Shown here: positions 26,549 through 35,538 of the stretch, piece after piece
Position numbering within the stretch: the first letter of the stretch is position 1
Layout of the letters: each line of letters opens with the position of its first letter
Assembly: GCA_016710525.1 (NCBI GenBank)
Contig: JADJVQ010000012.1
Span: 62,001-126,000, forward strand
DNA length: 64,000 nt
Reading direction: 5' to 3'
Source: Burkholderiaceae bacterium
GTDB lineage: Bacteria > Pseudomonadota > Gammaproteobacteria > Burkholderiales > Burkholderiaceae_E
Position numbers and translations under genes: made by a program
Notes under the pieces: model-generated
The model's input: the letters and a program-made list of their open reading frames with translations, nothing else
Databases searched by the model: none
What the model was told of the DNA's origin: nothing

Positions 26549-27727
26549 CTAGCCGACGGTCAGCACATAGTCTTGCCGCTCGATCGGGCGGGCCAGCTGC
26601 AGGCTCATGGCCTGCACTCCACCGACACGTTCCATCAGCGCATCGAACCGTGTCCGCGACTCGCCCGTGAGAGCGCCAAGCAACGCCCTCGCCTTGTCGA
26701 AGTGCCACAGGGTCTGGGGAGCGCTATGGCGGCGGATGGTCGCGCCTCGCAGCGGATACTCGATGATCCCCAGCGTGGGATGCACCCGCCGCTTGCCATC
26801 CAGCGAGATGATCCGGCCGCGCGGCCCGTTCGCATCGCAGGCGATCCAGTCGTTGTACTTCGCCGCGTTGGCCTGCAACTCCGAGGTCCAGTCGCGAAAC
26901 AGCATCTGAAGAATCGGTTCGAGCGTTGGTGGCAGTCTGTCGTCGAGCGGCAGCGCCGGGGCCATGTCGGGAAATTCGCCGTCTTCGATCACGGCCAGAT
27001 TCATCCGCTCCACCCATCGCGCAACATTGGGTGCACGAGTCGCCATGATCCAGGCCGGCACCGGGTCGCGGCCGAGGTGCGCATACAGCGGACCCATCAT
27101 GCCGAAATCCGCGATGGTCGGCCGGCCGCCCAACAGGTAGGGCACGCGCTGAAAGTGGAGGTCGAGCAGTTCCAGCAGTTCGAGGTAGACCGCCTCGATG
27201 GCCGGGGAGGTTTCGGGTGACCCGCCCAGGCCCGTCAGCATGCCGCTGTAGTGCGCAATCAGGCGGGCACCCGACGCGTTGCGCACATCCCGATCCGCGC
27301 CGAGACTGGAAACACGCCCGAATTCCGAATCCAGAAAAAGCTTCTGCTTCGAACGATGAGGCTCGCCCCAGCGGTAGTGCATCGCAGGAAGCATCAGGTG
27401 CTCGGTGCCATACGCGTCAAGCAGCCAGGCCACCGTGCGCTGCACCGGTGAACTCGGAATCATCGGGTTAGTGGTGATCCGCCGTTCGAGCGCGTCGATG
27501 ATCTCGGTGGAATCCTGCAGTACTTCGCCCTCGGGCGTCTCGAGGATCGGGGCAACCGAGAGGCGGACGATCGGTCGCACTCGCTCGAGAAAGTCGGGAT
27601 GGGCGGAAGTGAACTCGCGATAGCGGATGCCCTTCTTGATCAGGTAGGAACGCACCTTGCCGCTGAACAGCGACAAGGCCCCACCCCACAACGTGTACAC
27701 ATCGCCCGAAGGTTTCGTGCCGGACAT
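26549..27727 (-). CDS. Glutathione S-transferase-like protein, extended (392 residues)
   Basis: The N-terminal thioredoxin-like GST domain reads YTLWGGALSLFSGKVRSYLIKKGI, with VAPILETPEGEVLQDSTEI giving the cis-Pro and glutathione-contact region. The all-alpha domain has PYLLGGRPTIADFGMMGPLYAHLGRDP. About 130 residues extend beyond a standard GST and carry no domain I recognise. A cytosolic glutathione-dependent transferase or lyase role is possible; the substrate is unknown. Confidence 0.82.
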   Translation of the reverse strand: MSGTKPSGDVYTLWGGALSLFSGKVRSYLIKKGIRYREFTSAHPDFLERVRPIVRLSVAPILETPEGEVLQDSTEIIDALERRITTNPMIPSSPVQRTVAWLLDAYGTEHLMLPAMHYRWGEPHRSKQKLFLDSEFGRVSSLGADRDVRNASGARLIAHYSGMLTGLGGSPETSPAIEAVYLELLELLDLHFQRVPYLLGGRPTIADFGMMGPLYAHLGRDPVPAWIMATRAPNVARWVERMNLAVIEDGEFPDMAPALPLDDRLPPTLEPILQMLFRDWTSELQANAAKYNDWIACDANGPRGRIISLDGKRRVHPTLGIIEYPLRGATIRRHSAPQTLWHFDKARALLGALTGESRTRFDALMERVGGVQAMSLQLARPIERQDYVLTVG

Positions 27728-27964
27728 GCTGGCCTCTCAGATTGCCTTCGGCATTCTTGCATCCAATCGCTCGACCTTGCCGGTGACTGACCCGTAACCG
27801 AGTCGCCTGCCTGGCCACGGCGTGTCACAATCAGACGCAAACCCGCAGACTCTTCAATCCACGGCGACGCGAGCCTGGCCGAACGATACGAGACGCTCGC
27901 CAGTCCGGTCGCCAATCACGATGGTGTCGCCTTTGCCGGCGGCACGCAGGAGGCGCACACCGGC

Positions 27965-28390
27965 ATGCTGATCATCCGGAATGAACAAATGCACGTGTTC
28001 GGGACGAGCATCCAGGAGCAGTTCGTGGACTGCATGGTCGCCCACATTGCCACCGAGTTCACGGCAAAACATGCGGTGTGGGGTGACGCAGGCACACGCG
28101 AGTTCGTGCGGCGGGTGATCCTTGCGGGCGACCAGAACGGGGTACGGAGCATCGGCGCCGTCGCTGTGCTGATCGAGTTGATGGCGCAGTTCGGTGAGCG
28201 TTTCGAACTGTCGCCCGACAAGGTCTGGGCGCGCAAGTTGCTGGCTCACCCGACGCTGCCGGACAGGCCGAAAGTCGAAGCCCTGCGCGATCGCTTGGCC
28301 AGTCGAACCGGCGGGCGCAGGATCGTGATGGCCACGCCGCCGGGCTGTGCAGCTGACGCAGCGCCCGTGTTGAAACCCGTCGAAAGTTGA
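27965..28390 (+). CDS. Small protein resembling type VI secretion cargo-associated proteins
   Basis: A 141-residue cytosolic protein starting LIIRNEQMHVFGTSIQEQFVDCMVAHIATEF, with VRRVILAGDQNGVRS and AVLIELMAQFGERFELSPDKVWARKLL. From memory, proteins with this MxIRxEQM...F..RMVAHL plan are encoded next to VgrG- or PAAR-linked effector genes, where their function is not established. Here it precedes the 838-residue protein by 7 bases, which implies co-translation. The family link is recall, not a search. Confidence 0.65.
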   Translation: MLIIRNEQMHVFGTSIQEQFVDCMVAHIATEFTAKHAVWGDAGTREFVRRVILAGDQNGVRSIGAVAVLIELMAQFGERFELSPDKVWARKLLAHPTLPDRPKVEALRDRLASRTGGRRIVMATPPGCAADAAPVLKPVES

Positions 28391-28397
28391 TCCGTCA

Positions 28398-30914
28398 ATG
28401 CCTCTTTGCATTCAATGCGGCAAACCCATGCATTGTGTCTGCACGCCGGCCCAAAACGTGGGCTCGCCGGTGTTGCCGTGCGGCTTGAAACACGGCGCTT
28501 TGTGGGTGCGCGTGACCGACGACGAGGGCACGGACCTGAACGGCGCATCGGTCACCGCGGCCGGTGCCACCAAGCTGACCGTCGCCGGCATGGCGACCTT
28601 CGATCCGCTTGAAGCCAAGGACTACGAGGTCGTCTTCAAGAACCTGAGCGCCACCGATGGGCCTCTGCACGGTGTGCCCGCGTCGCTCACGCAGGTGGCC
28701 AACGTGACGGTCGGGCAGATCACCTTCGTGGCTTTCGAAGTTCCCAGGCTGCCCCTGCTCAAGGTCAAGGTGTCGAGGAAGATCGTGCATGCAGCCAAGC
28801 GGCAGGTCGCCGCCAAGGCCGGCGATTGTCTGTGTGGTGTGGCGGCAGAGGCCGGTTTCCTGTCCTGTCAGATGTTGCGCGACCTGCCGGAAAACGCGCC
28901 GTTGCTCAAGTCCGAACTGAAGGACGGCGACAGCGTGACGCTGCCGCCAGATCCCGAGAAGCTGTTCGAGAACGTCACCGTGACGGTTCAGGGGCCCTCG
29001 ACGCCGGCGGACATCAAGACGTCGGCCGAAGGCATTGCCGATTTCGGGCGGGTAAAAGCCGGCGCCTACACCATCAAGATCGTGCTTTCCGAGGAAGACT
29101 TGAAACACTACAAGGCGCCGGCGGACCAGACGGTCACCTTGGCAGCGGGCGACGACCACACCGAACCCTTCGAGCTCGAACCGCTGGCCATCGAGCCGAT
29201 GAACGTCCGCTTCGTGCACGGCAGCGCCGCCCAGCCCGTGCGGACCGACGGCACGGTAAACCTGCTCAACATCTCGAACTTCGTCACCGACAAAGGTGGC
29301 GCTACCGGCTTGTCCGCCTTCCCGACGGGCTATGGCTACGATGCCAGCGCGGATGCGGACCCCGATGCGTTCAAGGTCGAGGTCTGGGACCCCCTGGCGG
29401 GCGGCACCGTCGCCGTCAGGCTCGCGGCGCTGAAGCCCGCCTATGCCGACGCAGGCAACGGCAAGTTCACGCCGACCTCGTACACCCCACTGGCCAACGA
29501 AGGCCGCGCCATTGACGTGGTGGCGAACGTATCCGCCGATCGGGCGGATACCTTCCAGTCCAAGTACCTGCGCCTGGTGGTCGACGAGGCCGACCGTGAC
29601 ACCGCCGGCCTGCCCGGGCAACTGCTGTTCGTCAGCGACTTTGCCGATGGTCTGGGCACCGGGGGCGCCGGCGACAACGATACCGTCGAGATCCTCGACC
29701 AGAAGGTGCGCGCCAGCTACCAGGTCTCCCGCTGCACCGCCGCGAGCGACAAATGCCAGGTCAGCACCGAGTCCGAGATCGGCGGTGGCGAGCGCCTGCG
29801 GGTGCGCCTCAAGTTCAGCGCCTTCCGCAACGACCCGGGCGTGGACACGACGCCCAATGGAGTTGCCGGGGCGACCGTCAAGCAGCACCTGCGCCGCCGC
29901 ACTTACAAGTGGTACCGCCGCGTGTTCGCCCAGGCCAACATCGCGCCGAAACTCGAGAGCGTCGAGCTGGTCGATCCGCCGGCCGAGAACATGTTGTGCC
30001 TCTCACACTCGCACGGCCGGGCCATCACCGAACTGGACACCAGCAGCGTATTCAGTTCCTTCCTGGCGTCGGTGCGCAGCACGTTCACGGGTTCGGCGAG
30101 CACCACCAAGCTCACGTTCCGCATCAAGACCGCCACCAAAGACGTCTCGGTCTCGGTCGGCTTCAACGGCGGCGAAACGCCCGAGCAGGCGGGCGCGGCC
30201 ATCGTGGCCCAGCTGCCGCCCGGCTTCGCCGGCAAGGCGCTCCTCTGCCCGCTGGCGACCAACGCCACCAACCCGTCCTGCGACGTGTTGATCGATGCCG
30301 CCGATGGCGAACGGGTGACGCTGCTCGATGTCGCCTTCACCCCTGGCGCCGGGATGACCGTGGCCGTGCCCCGGGTCGACCTGATGGGAGTGCTGTCGGG
30401 TGATTCCGACTACGACGCCTCTGCCTGCTTTCTGACCGTCGACTTCAAGCGCATCCTGCGTGCCACTCCGGTCACCGATGACGCCATGTACTGCGTGGTC
30501 GTCGGCCAGTTCAGCACGCCAAGCCTGCGGGGCCAGGCGTTTCTGCCGTGCGGCGGATCCGACGCCAAGTACCGCCCGCAGGTGCCGTTCAGGTCGGTCA
30601 CCATCATGGCCTACACCTCGGCCAGCGGGCCGGTGCTCGACGGTGGCGACAATCTGCCGTTCACCTCGCCGCACGAGTCCTGTCACACCCTTTGTGACCT
30701 CATTCACACCGAACCCCAGACCGATCACAACCGCACGGAGCTGATGGGCACCGGCACGTCGAGGGCAAACACCCTGGGTGCGACGAAACGCCTGTCGGAT
30801 GGCCCATACGAGGTGCGCATGCAGAAGAACGGGAGCACCACGATGTCCATCGTGAGCGTCAAACTGGCCGAGACCATGCGCAACGGTGGCCCCGAGAAGA
30901 TGGAGGCGTGGTAA
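28398..30914 (+). CDS. Modular 838-residue protein with LysM-like segment and C-terminal HExxH zincin motif
   Basis: The order is: a Cys-rich start (CIQCGKPMHCVC, residues 4-15); an Ig-like carboxypeptidase-regulatory-type stretch (about 33-85); a LysM-like segment with AGDCLCGVAAEAGF and ELKDGDSVTLPP (about 139-184); a second beta-rich repeat (190-260); a long middle; and HESCHTLCDLIH at 759-770, then TELMGTG with Met783. The GDC LysM-like segment resembles one common in type VI secretion-associated proteins. HExxH with a following His and a Met-containing turn suggests a metzincin-like peptidase, although Cys replaces the usual Gly and the third His is one residue late. No signal peptide is seen. 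It stands between the 141- and 304-residue genes in one operon. Function is inferred only. Confidence 0.72.
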   Translation: MPLCIQCGKPMHCVCTPAQNVGSPVLPCGLKHGALWVRVTDDEGTDLNGASVTAAGATKLTVAGMATFDPLEAKDYEVVFKNLSATDGPLHGVPASLTQVANVTVGQITFVAFEVPRLPLLKVKVSRKIVHAAKRQVAAKAGDCLCGVAAEAGFLSCQMLRDLPENAPLLKSELKDGDSVTLPPDPEKLFENVTVTVQGPSTPADIKTSAEGIADFGRVKAGAYTIKIVLSEEDLKHYKAPADQTVTLAAGDDHTEPFELEPLAIEPMNVRFVHGSAAQPVRTDGTVNLLNISNFVTDKGGATGLSAFPTGYGYDASADADPDAFKVEVWDPLAGGTVAVRLAALKPAYADAGNGKFTPTSYTPLANEGRAIDVVANVSADRADTFQSKYLRLVVDEADRDTAGLPGQLLFVSDFADGLGTGGAGDNDTVEILDQKVRASYQVSRCTAASDKCQVSTESEIGGGERLRVRLKFSAFRNDPGVDTTPNGVAGATVKQHLRRRTYKWYRRVFAQANIAPKLESVELVDPPAENMLCLSHSHGRAITELDTSSVFSSFLASVRSTFTGSASTTKLTFRIKTATKDVSVSVGFNGGETPEQAGAAIVAQLPPGFAGKALLCPLATNATNPSCDVLIDAADGERVTLLDVAFTPGAGMTVAVPRVDLMGVLSGDSDYDASACFLTVDFKRILRATPVTDDAMYCVVVGQFSTPSLRGQAFLPCGGSDAKYRPQVPFRSVTIMAYTSASGPVLDGGDNLPFTSPHESCHTLCDLIHTEPQTDHNRTELMGTGTSRANTLGATKRLSDGPYEVRMQKNGSTTMSIVSVKLAETMRNGGPEKMEAW

Positions 30915-30917
30915 GCG

Positions 30918-31832
30918 ATGCCGACCTTCCCACTCCCGATCACCCGGGTCCGCCACACCGGCCGGGCGGCCGATCTGCTGCTGGAAGCCTTCATGGACGG
31001 GGGGCGGCTCGCCGGCCGGCGCCCGCCCCGTGGCATCGGGCCGCAACAGGCGTCCCAGTGGATCGTCAAAAACGTTCTGCCGGACTGCCCGCCGGTGATG
31101 GTGATGCACGCCACCGACACCGCCCGGTACTACGAGCTGGGCGACATCGTCGAGCACTTCAAGCCGTTTTTGAACCGCAGGGAAGCGGACGCGCGGGACT
31201 ACGGCCGGTCCATGCAGGTGTTGCAGCTGATGGGCGATGTCGGCTCGCCCGAGCAGGCGGCGTTCGCTGCCAGCTACTTCAAGGACGTGCTGCTGCCGAA
31301 CGTCGTCACCATGGACAACTTCGCGCTGGTGCTGGACACGGCCGAAGCGCTTGCGCTTGCGGTCGACATGCCGGCGGTGGAGCGACGCCTCCAGGCGGCC
31401 ATCGGCAGTGCCAGCGGGATGTCGGCGCGAAAGTACGGAGACTACCGAAACAACGACTACCCCAACGCGGTGCTCGTGGTCGAGGGCAAGCGCCACCTGG
31501 CCAAGGCCGACCCCGTCCAGCGTCTGCCTGATCTGGTGAGCGTCTACCTGGGCGGCACGGCCGTGTCCGGGCCGTCGATGGAGGTGTGGACCGGTCGCCT
31601 GATCCGTGCCCATGCCAACAAGCCCGAGTCCCACGCCGCCGTCATCAAGACCTTCTCGAAGGCGATCGACGACGCCGTCGCGGGCAAGGCGTCCAAGTCC
31701 GTCAAGGACTTCGTCATACACCGAGCCGCCCAGGCGATCATCTACCTCCAAGGCCAGCTCACGCCCGCCCAGGAGGCAAGCTACCGGGCGGCCGATTCGA
31801 GCCAGCAGAACTTCTTGTGGGACGAATACTGA
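30918..31832 (+). CDS. Protein of unknown function in the putative effector operon
   Basis: A 304-residue protein that begins 3 bases after the 838-residue gene, so translation is probably coupled. It has no signal peptide and no long hydrophobic helix. Noted segments are SQWIVKNVLPDCPPVMVMH, MQVLQLMGDVGSPEQAAFAASYFKDVLLPN and FVIHRAAQAIIYLQGQLTPAQ. I do not recognise a family. The tight linkage fits an immunity protein, adaptor or chaperone for the larger product, but nothing in the sequence decides among these. Confidence 0.7.
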   Translation: MPTFPLPITRVRHTGRAADLLLEAFMDGGRLAGRRPPRGIGPQQASQWIVKNVLPDCPPVMVMHATDTARYYELGDIVEHFKPFLNRREADARDYGRSMQVLQLMGDVGSPEQAAFAASYFKDVLLPNVVTMDNFALVLDTAEALALAVDMPAVERRLQAAIGSASGMSARKYGDYRNNDYPNAVLVVEGKRHLAKADPVQRLPDLVSVYLGGTAVSGPSMEVWTGRLIRAHANKPESHAAVIKTFSKAIDDAVAGKASKSVKDFVIHRAAQAIIYLQGQLTPAQEASYRAADSSQQNFLWDEY

Positions 31833-31899
31833 GACGGCGATCAGATCAGGTCGGCTGACGAGGTCGGCTTGACCTGCCTGGGGATCTTCGAACCACGCG

Positions 31900-32138
31900 T
31901 TACTTGAGGACGGTGGCCAGAAGCGTCCAGTCCAGGCCAACGCTCGCGCCAGATAGAACGCATGAAAGGGCGGGCGGCACACGAGCGGATCGACCGTGGC
32001 CGCGTGGTGAACGCGCGTGAAATTGTCGTTGACCGCATCGAGGGGCGGCAGGCGCTTCCCGGTGGCCTCAGGAGGCCAGCGCTTGCCGACGACGGTGGGG
32101 CCCTGATCGAGGGATATCTTTTCGGCAAGGCCTTCCAT
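31900..32138 (-). pseudogene. Short gene or gene remnant with a frameshift, unknown function
   Basis: From ATG 32138 the frame reads SLDQGPTVVGKRWPPEATG, VNDNFTRVHHAATVDPLVC and PPFHAFYLARALAW, coding-like in composition. It then runs on antisense to the neighbouring gene. In another frame the last codons read LDWTLLATVLK and stop at 31900-31902. One indel near 31925-31940 would give a product of about 80 residues. This 374-base interval (31833-32205) holds nothing else I can support. It may be a leftover of the cargo-like locus beside it. Confidence 0.35.
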
Positions 32139-32205
32139 CGATCTCGATGTGACCCACTGTGCAGCGGCATAATCCCCTCACTCCAAACCCACCCGAGGCA
32201 CCCCC

Positions 32206-32979
32206 ATGGACCTGAAACTCAGAGGCAAGCGCGTACTCGTCACCGGCGGCTCCAAGGGCATCGGCAAAGCCTGCGCGCTGCTGTTCGCGCAGGAAGGAAG
32301 CGAAGTGATGATCGCCTCGCGCGATGCCGTGGCGCTGCAGGCCGCCAGCGAGGAGATCAAGGCCGGCTGCGGCGCCACCGTGCGCTTCAAGGCCGCCGAC
32401 CTCACGCAGCGCGGCGCGGCCGAGTCACTGGCCGAGTGGGTAGGCCCGCTCGACGTGCTCGTCAACAACGCCGGCGCGATTCCGGGCGGCGACCTGCTGA
32501 GCATCGACGAGGACACCTGGCGCAACGCCTGGGACCTCAAGGTGTTCGGCTACATCAACCTTTCGCGCGCGGTCTACCGCGACATGAAGTCGCGGCGCAG
32601 CGGCGTCATCGTCAATGTGCTGGGCGTGGCTGGCGAAAAGCTCACGGCCTCGTACATCGCGGGCTCGACCGCCAACGCCGGCCTCATGGCCTTTACGCGT
32701 GCGCTCGGCGGCGCGTCGCACAAGGACGGCATCCGCGTGGTTGGCGTGAGCCCGGGCCCGGTGGCCACCGACCGGCTGATCAAGCTGTTCAAGCAGCGCG
32801 CGCTTGCGCAGTTCGGCGACGAGAACCGCCACGACGAATTCTTCAAGGGCATGGCGTTCGACCGGCCGGCGACACCAGAAGAAATCGCGAGCACGGTGGC
32901 CTTCATGGCGTCCGAGCGGTCATCGTATACGACGGGCGTGTTCGTGACAGTGGACGGGGGGATGGCGTCGGCGGGGTGA
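32206..32979 (+). CDS. SDR-family oxidoreductase lacking the canonical catalytic Lys
   Basis: A 257-residue SDR with a good nucleotide motif (VTGGSKGIGKACAL) and NNAGAIPGG. The active-site helix reads SYIAGSTANAGL: the YxxxK Lys is replaced by Ser. The usual catalytic Ser region reads IVNVLGVAGEK. A similar YIAGS pattern occurs, by recall, in a divergent proteobacterial SDR group, so this is probably a natural subfamily and not a mutation. It could bind nucleotide without classical SDR chemistry. Its 5' side is separated from the effector-like zone by an intergenic stretch. Confidence 0.88.
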   Translation: MDLKLRGKRVLVTGGSKGIGKACALLFAQEGSEVMIASRDAVALQAASEEIKAGCGATVRFKAADLTQRGAAESLAEWVGPLDVLVNNAGAIPGGDLLSIDEDTWRNAWDLKVFGYINLSRAVYRDMKSRRSGVIVNVLGVAGEKLTASYIAGSTANAGLMAFTRALGGASHKDGIRVVGVSPGPVATDRLIKLFKQRALAQFGDENRHDEFFKGMAFDRPATPEEIASTVAFMASERSSYTTGVFVTVDGGMASAG

Positions 32980-33114
32980 GGCGTACGTCGGATTTCGTCC
33001 TCGGCTGCGCCCGACCGTAGCCTTTTGAAGTTGGTCTGCCTGCGCACCGACCTTGCAGGCAACCGTCAGACTTTGATTTATTCAACAAGACTCACAACCG
33101 ATGGAGGAAGTCCG

Positions 33115-33864
33115 ATGTCGTTCTACCGAGGCATGACCTGCGAGAACGTGACCATCCATGGCGACAAGGGAGCCCCGATCACCGCGTACGTGGCCAGGCC
33201 GTCTGGTCCGGGCCCCTTTCCGGGCATCGTGCTGATCCACCATCTCCCCGGCTGGAGCGAGTTCTACATCGAGACCACGCGGCGGTTCGCGCATCGCGGC
33301 TATCTCGCGATCTGCGCCAACCTCTACGAGCGTGAGGGCCAGGGCAATCCCGACGACGTCGCCGCCAGGGTCCGCGCCGAAGGCGGCATCGCCGACGCCC
33401 AGATGGTCGGTGATACCGAGTCCGCCGTGAATTGGCTGCGTGCGCAGCCCGGTCATAACGGCAAGGTCGGCCTGTTCGGCTCCTGTTCCGGTGGCCGGCA
33501 CGCCTTCGTCTATGCCTGCCAGAAGAAAGACGTCGATGCCTGCGTCGATCTCTGGGGCGGCCGCGTGGTGATGGGCAAAGAGGAGCTCAATGCCAAGACG
33601 CCGGTCGCGCCGATCGAGATGACCGGCGATCTCTCGTGCCCGTTGCTGGGCCTGTTCGGCAATGACGACCGCTCGCCGAGCCCCGAGCAGGTGAACCAGC
33701 ACGAGGCCGAACTCAAGAGGCAGGGCAAGACGCACGAGTTCCACCGCTACGATGGCGCCGGCCATGGCTTCTTCTATTGGCACCGGCCCCTCTATCGGCC
33801 CGAACAGGCCATGGACGGCTGGAGCCGCGTATTCGCCTTCTTCGGCAAGCATCTGGCTGGGTAG
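33115..33864 (+). CDS. Dienelactone hydrolase family protein
   Basis: A 249-residue alpha/beta hydrolase. IVLIHHLPGWSEF holds the oxyanion region, LFGSCSGGRHAF the nucleophile elbow (Ser in the GxSxG-like GSCSGG), NDDRSPSP the acid and GAGHGFFYWHRP the His. Family members open dienelactones or hydrolyse related esters. ATG 33115 was chosen because GGAGG lies upstream; ATG 33025 would add a non-conserved extension. The DUF6295-like gene follows after 10 bases. Confidence 0.9.
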   Translation: MSFYRGMTCENVTIHGDKGAPITAYVARPSGPGPFPGIVLIHHLPGWSEFYIETTRRFAHRGYLAICANLYEREGQGNPDDVAARVRAEGGIADAQMVGDTESAVNWLRAQPGHNGKVGLFGSCSGGRHAFVYACQKKDVDACVDLWGGRVVMGKEELNAKTPVAPIEMTGDLSCPLLGLFGNDDRSPSPEQVNQHEAELKRQGKTHEFHRYDGAGHGFFYWHRPLYRPEQAMDGWSRVFAFFGKHLAG

Positions 33865-33874
33865 GAGCACCGAC

Positions 33875-34180
33875 ATGTGCACGTCCATCATCGAGATCGT
33901 GCGCGCGCAGGGCATGGCCAAGCGCGGCGACGAATGGTTCACGCTTTCGCAGGCGGTCGTCGCCTATGACCATGCCCGCCACGCGCCGCTGGGCGACGTC
34001 ATCACGCTCGACTTCATCAACATCGGCCTGGACCCCGGAGCGCGGGCCGGGATCGAACTGACGCTGGCGACGGCCAAAGAGCTGCGCGCCGCACTCGAGC
34101 GGGCAATTGCCGCGGCCGAATTCGAGGAGGCACAGGTCAGGGGAAAGGGTGCCGTGCCCCGGTTCGCGCCGACGGCCTGA
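33875..34180 (+). CDS. DUF6295-like small protein
   Basis: A 101-residue protein starting CTSIIEIVRAQGMAKRGDEWFTLSQAVVAYDH, with APLGDVITLDFINIGLDPGARAGIELT. The CTxI start and the VxYDHxxHAP segment match DUF6295 as I remember it; function unknown. GGAG precedes the ATG at 33875. It is probably in one transcript with the dienelactone hydrolase and the MFS transporter. Confidence 0.78.
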   Translation: MCTSIIEIVRAQGMAKRGDEWFTLSQAVVAYDHARHAPLGDVITLDFINIGLDPGARAGIELTLATAKELRAALERAIAAAEFEEAQVRGKGAVPRFAPTA

Positions 34181-34200
34181 TCCGCGCCACACCGCTGCCG

Positions 34201-35421
34201 ATGCCTGCCCCCGCGAACAGTCCGACATTTTCCGCGCACACCTTTCCCTGGTGGCCGCTCCTGGCCACCATGGCGATGCAGACGCTGGCGACGATGGCGG
34301 CCTATTCGGTGCCGGCGCTGGCGCCCGCCATCGCTCGCGACCTGGGTGTCGACGGCGCACTCACCGGCTACTTCGTCTCGGTGATCTATGGCGTGGGCAT
34401 CGCCTCCTCGCTCACTGCCGCCTCGCTGATCCACATCTACGGCGCGGTGCGCATCGGCCAGTGCATCCTGGCAGCGACTCTCGCCATGCTCCTGATCAGC
34501 GCATGGGGCGGACTGGCCGCGCTGGCGATCGGCGCTGTCGCGCTCGGCAGCGCGTATGGCGCCGCAGCACCGGTCAGCACCCACCTGCTGGTGCCGCGCA
34601 CGCCGCCTTCGATCGTGAACCTGGTGCTCTCGATCCGGCAGATCGGCGTTCCGCTGGGCGGCGTGCTCGGCGCGCTGGTCCTGCCGCCACTCGCGCTGCG
34701 CTTCGGCTGGCAAAGCACATTCCTGCTGCAGGCAATGCCGGTACTGCTGCTGATCCTTCTGTTCGAATTGCCGCGCCGGACCTGGGACGCCAGGGCCGCT
34801 CCCCGCGCACATGGCCACACCGCAGGGCTGCGCCCGCTGTGGCGCCTGCTGTCGGCCAATGCGGAGCTGGGCAGGCTGACGCTGGCCTGCTTCGTGTACT
34901 CCGGCCTGCAATTGTGCTTCGTCGCCTTCATTGCCGTGCAGCTGACCAGCCGCGCGGATTTCGGTCTGGTCGCCGCCGGGCAGGCGCTGGCGGCCTACCA
35001 GCTCAGCGGCGTGGTGTCGCGCCCGATCTGGGGATGGCTTGCCGACAACCTGATCCCGGCGCGCCTGCTGCTGGCAGCGCAGGGCGTGGTGATGGGCCTG
35101 GCCGCCGCGGCCGCCGGTCAATTCGGGCCCGGCTGGACGGCTCTGCCGGTGCTGCTCACCTGCGTGGTCGGCGGCGCCACGGCCAGCGGCTATACCGGCA
35201 TCGCCTATGCCGAATTCGCCCGCCTGGGCGGCGCCCAACGCACCGCGGTCACCGGCCTTGGTACGGCCTCGATGTTTGCAGGCATCCTGGTGCTCCCTGC
35301 GCTGGCAGCGATGCAGGTCACCCGGTCCGGCACGTATTCGCTGGCCTATGCCAGCATAGGCGCGCTGGCCGCGTGCGCGGGGCTTTGGCTGGGCGTGCGC
35401 GCAGTCCGCGCCAGCGCATGA
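34201..35421 (+). CDS. MFS transporter
   Basis: A 406-residue membrane protein with about 12 hydrophobic segments. It has the MFS loop pattern in SSLTAASLIHIYGAVRIG and the second-half counterpart SRPIWGWLADNLIPAR. These CynX/YybF-like transporters move small organic anions; the substrate is unknown. It begins 20 bases after the DUF6295-like gene. Confidence 0.88.
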   Translation: MPAPANSPTFSAHTFPWWPLLATMAMQTLATMAAYSVPALAPAIARDLGVDGALTGYFVSVIYGVGIASSLTAASLIHIYGAVRIGQCILAATLAMLLISAWGGLAALAIGAVALGSAYGAAAPVSTHLLVPRTPPSIVNLVLSIRQIGVPLGGVLGALVLPPLALRFGWQSTFLLQAMPVLLLILLFELPRRTWDARAAPRAHGHTAGLRPLWRLLSANAELGRLTLACFVYSGLQLCFVAFIAVQLTSRADFGLVAAGQALAAYQLSGVVSRPIWGWLADNLIPARLLLAAQGVVMGLAAAAAGQFGPGWTALPVLLTCVVGGATASGYTGIAYAEFARLGGAQRTAVTGLGTASMFAGILVLPALAAMQVTRSGTYSLAYASIGALAACAGLWLGVRAVRASA

Positions 35422-35538
35422 CCGGGCCTGCACGCACGGTGTGCCGCTCCTGTGCAGGGCGAGGTGCGGCAGCGGCTGCCGGGCGATGCGTGCGGCTTCT
35501 GATTGAAGTGCCCTTCCCGTAGTGTGAACAGGCAGGCC

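Noticed and set aside
30003..32138. 711-codon minus-strand frame
   Set aside because: All of it except the first 80 or so codons is antisense to the 838- and 304-residue genes and shows no motif; only the start was kept as a possible remnant.
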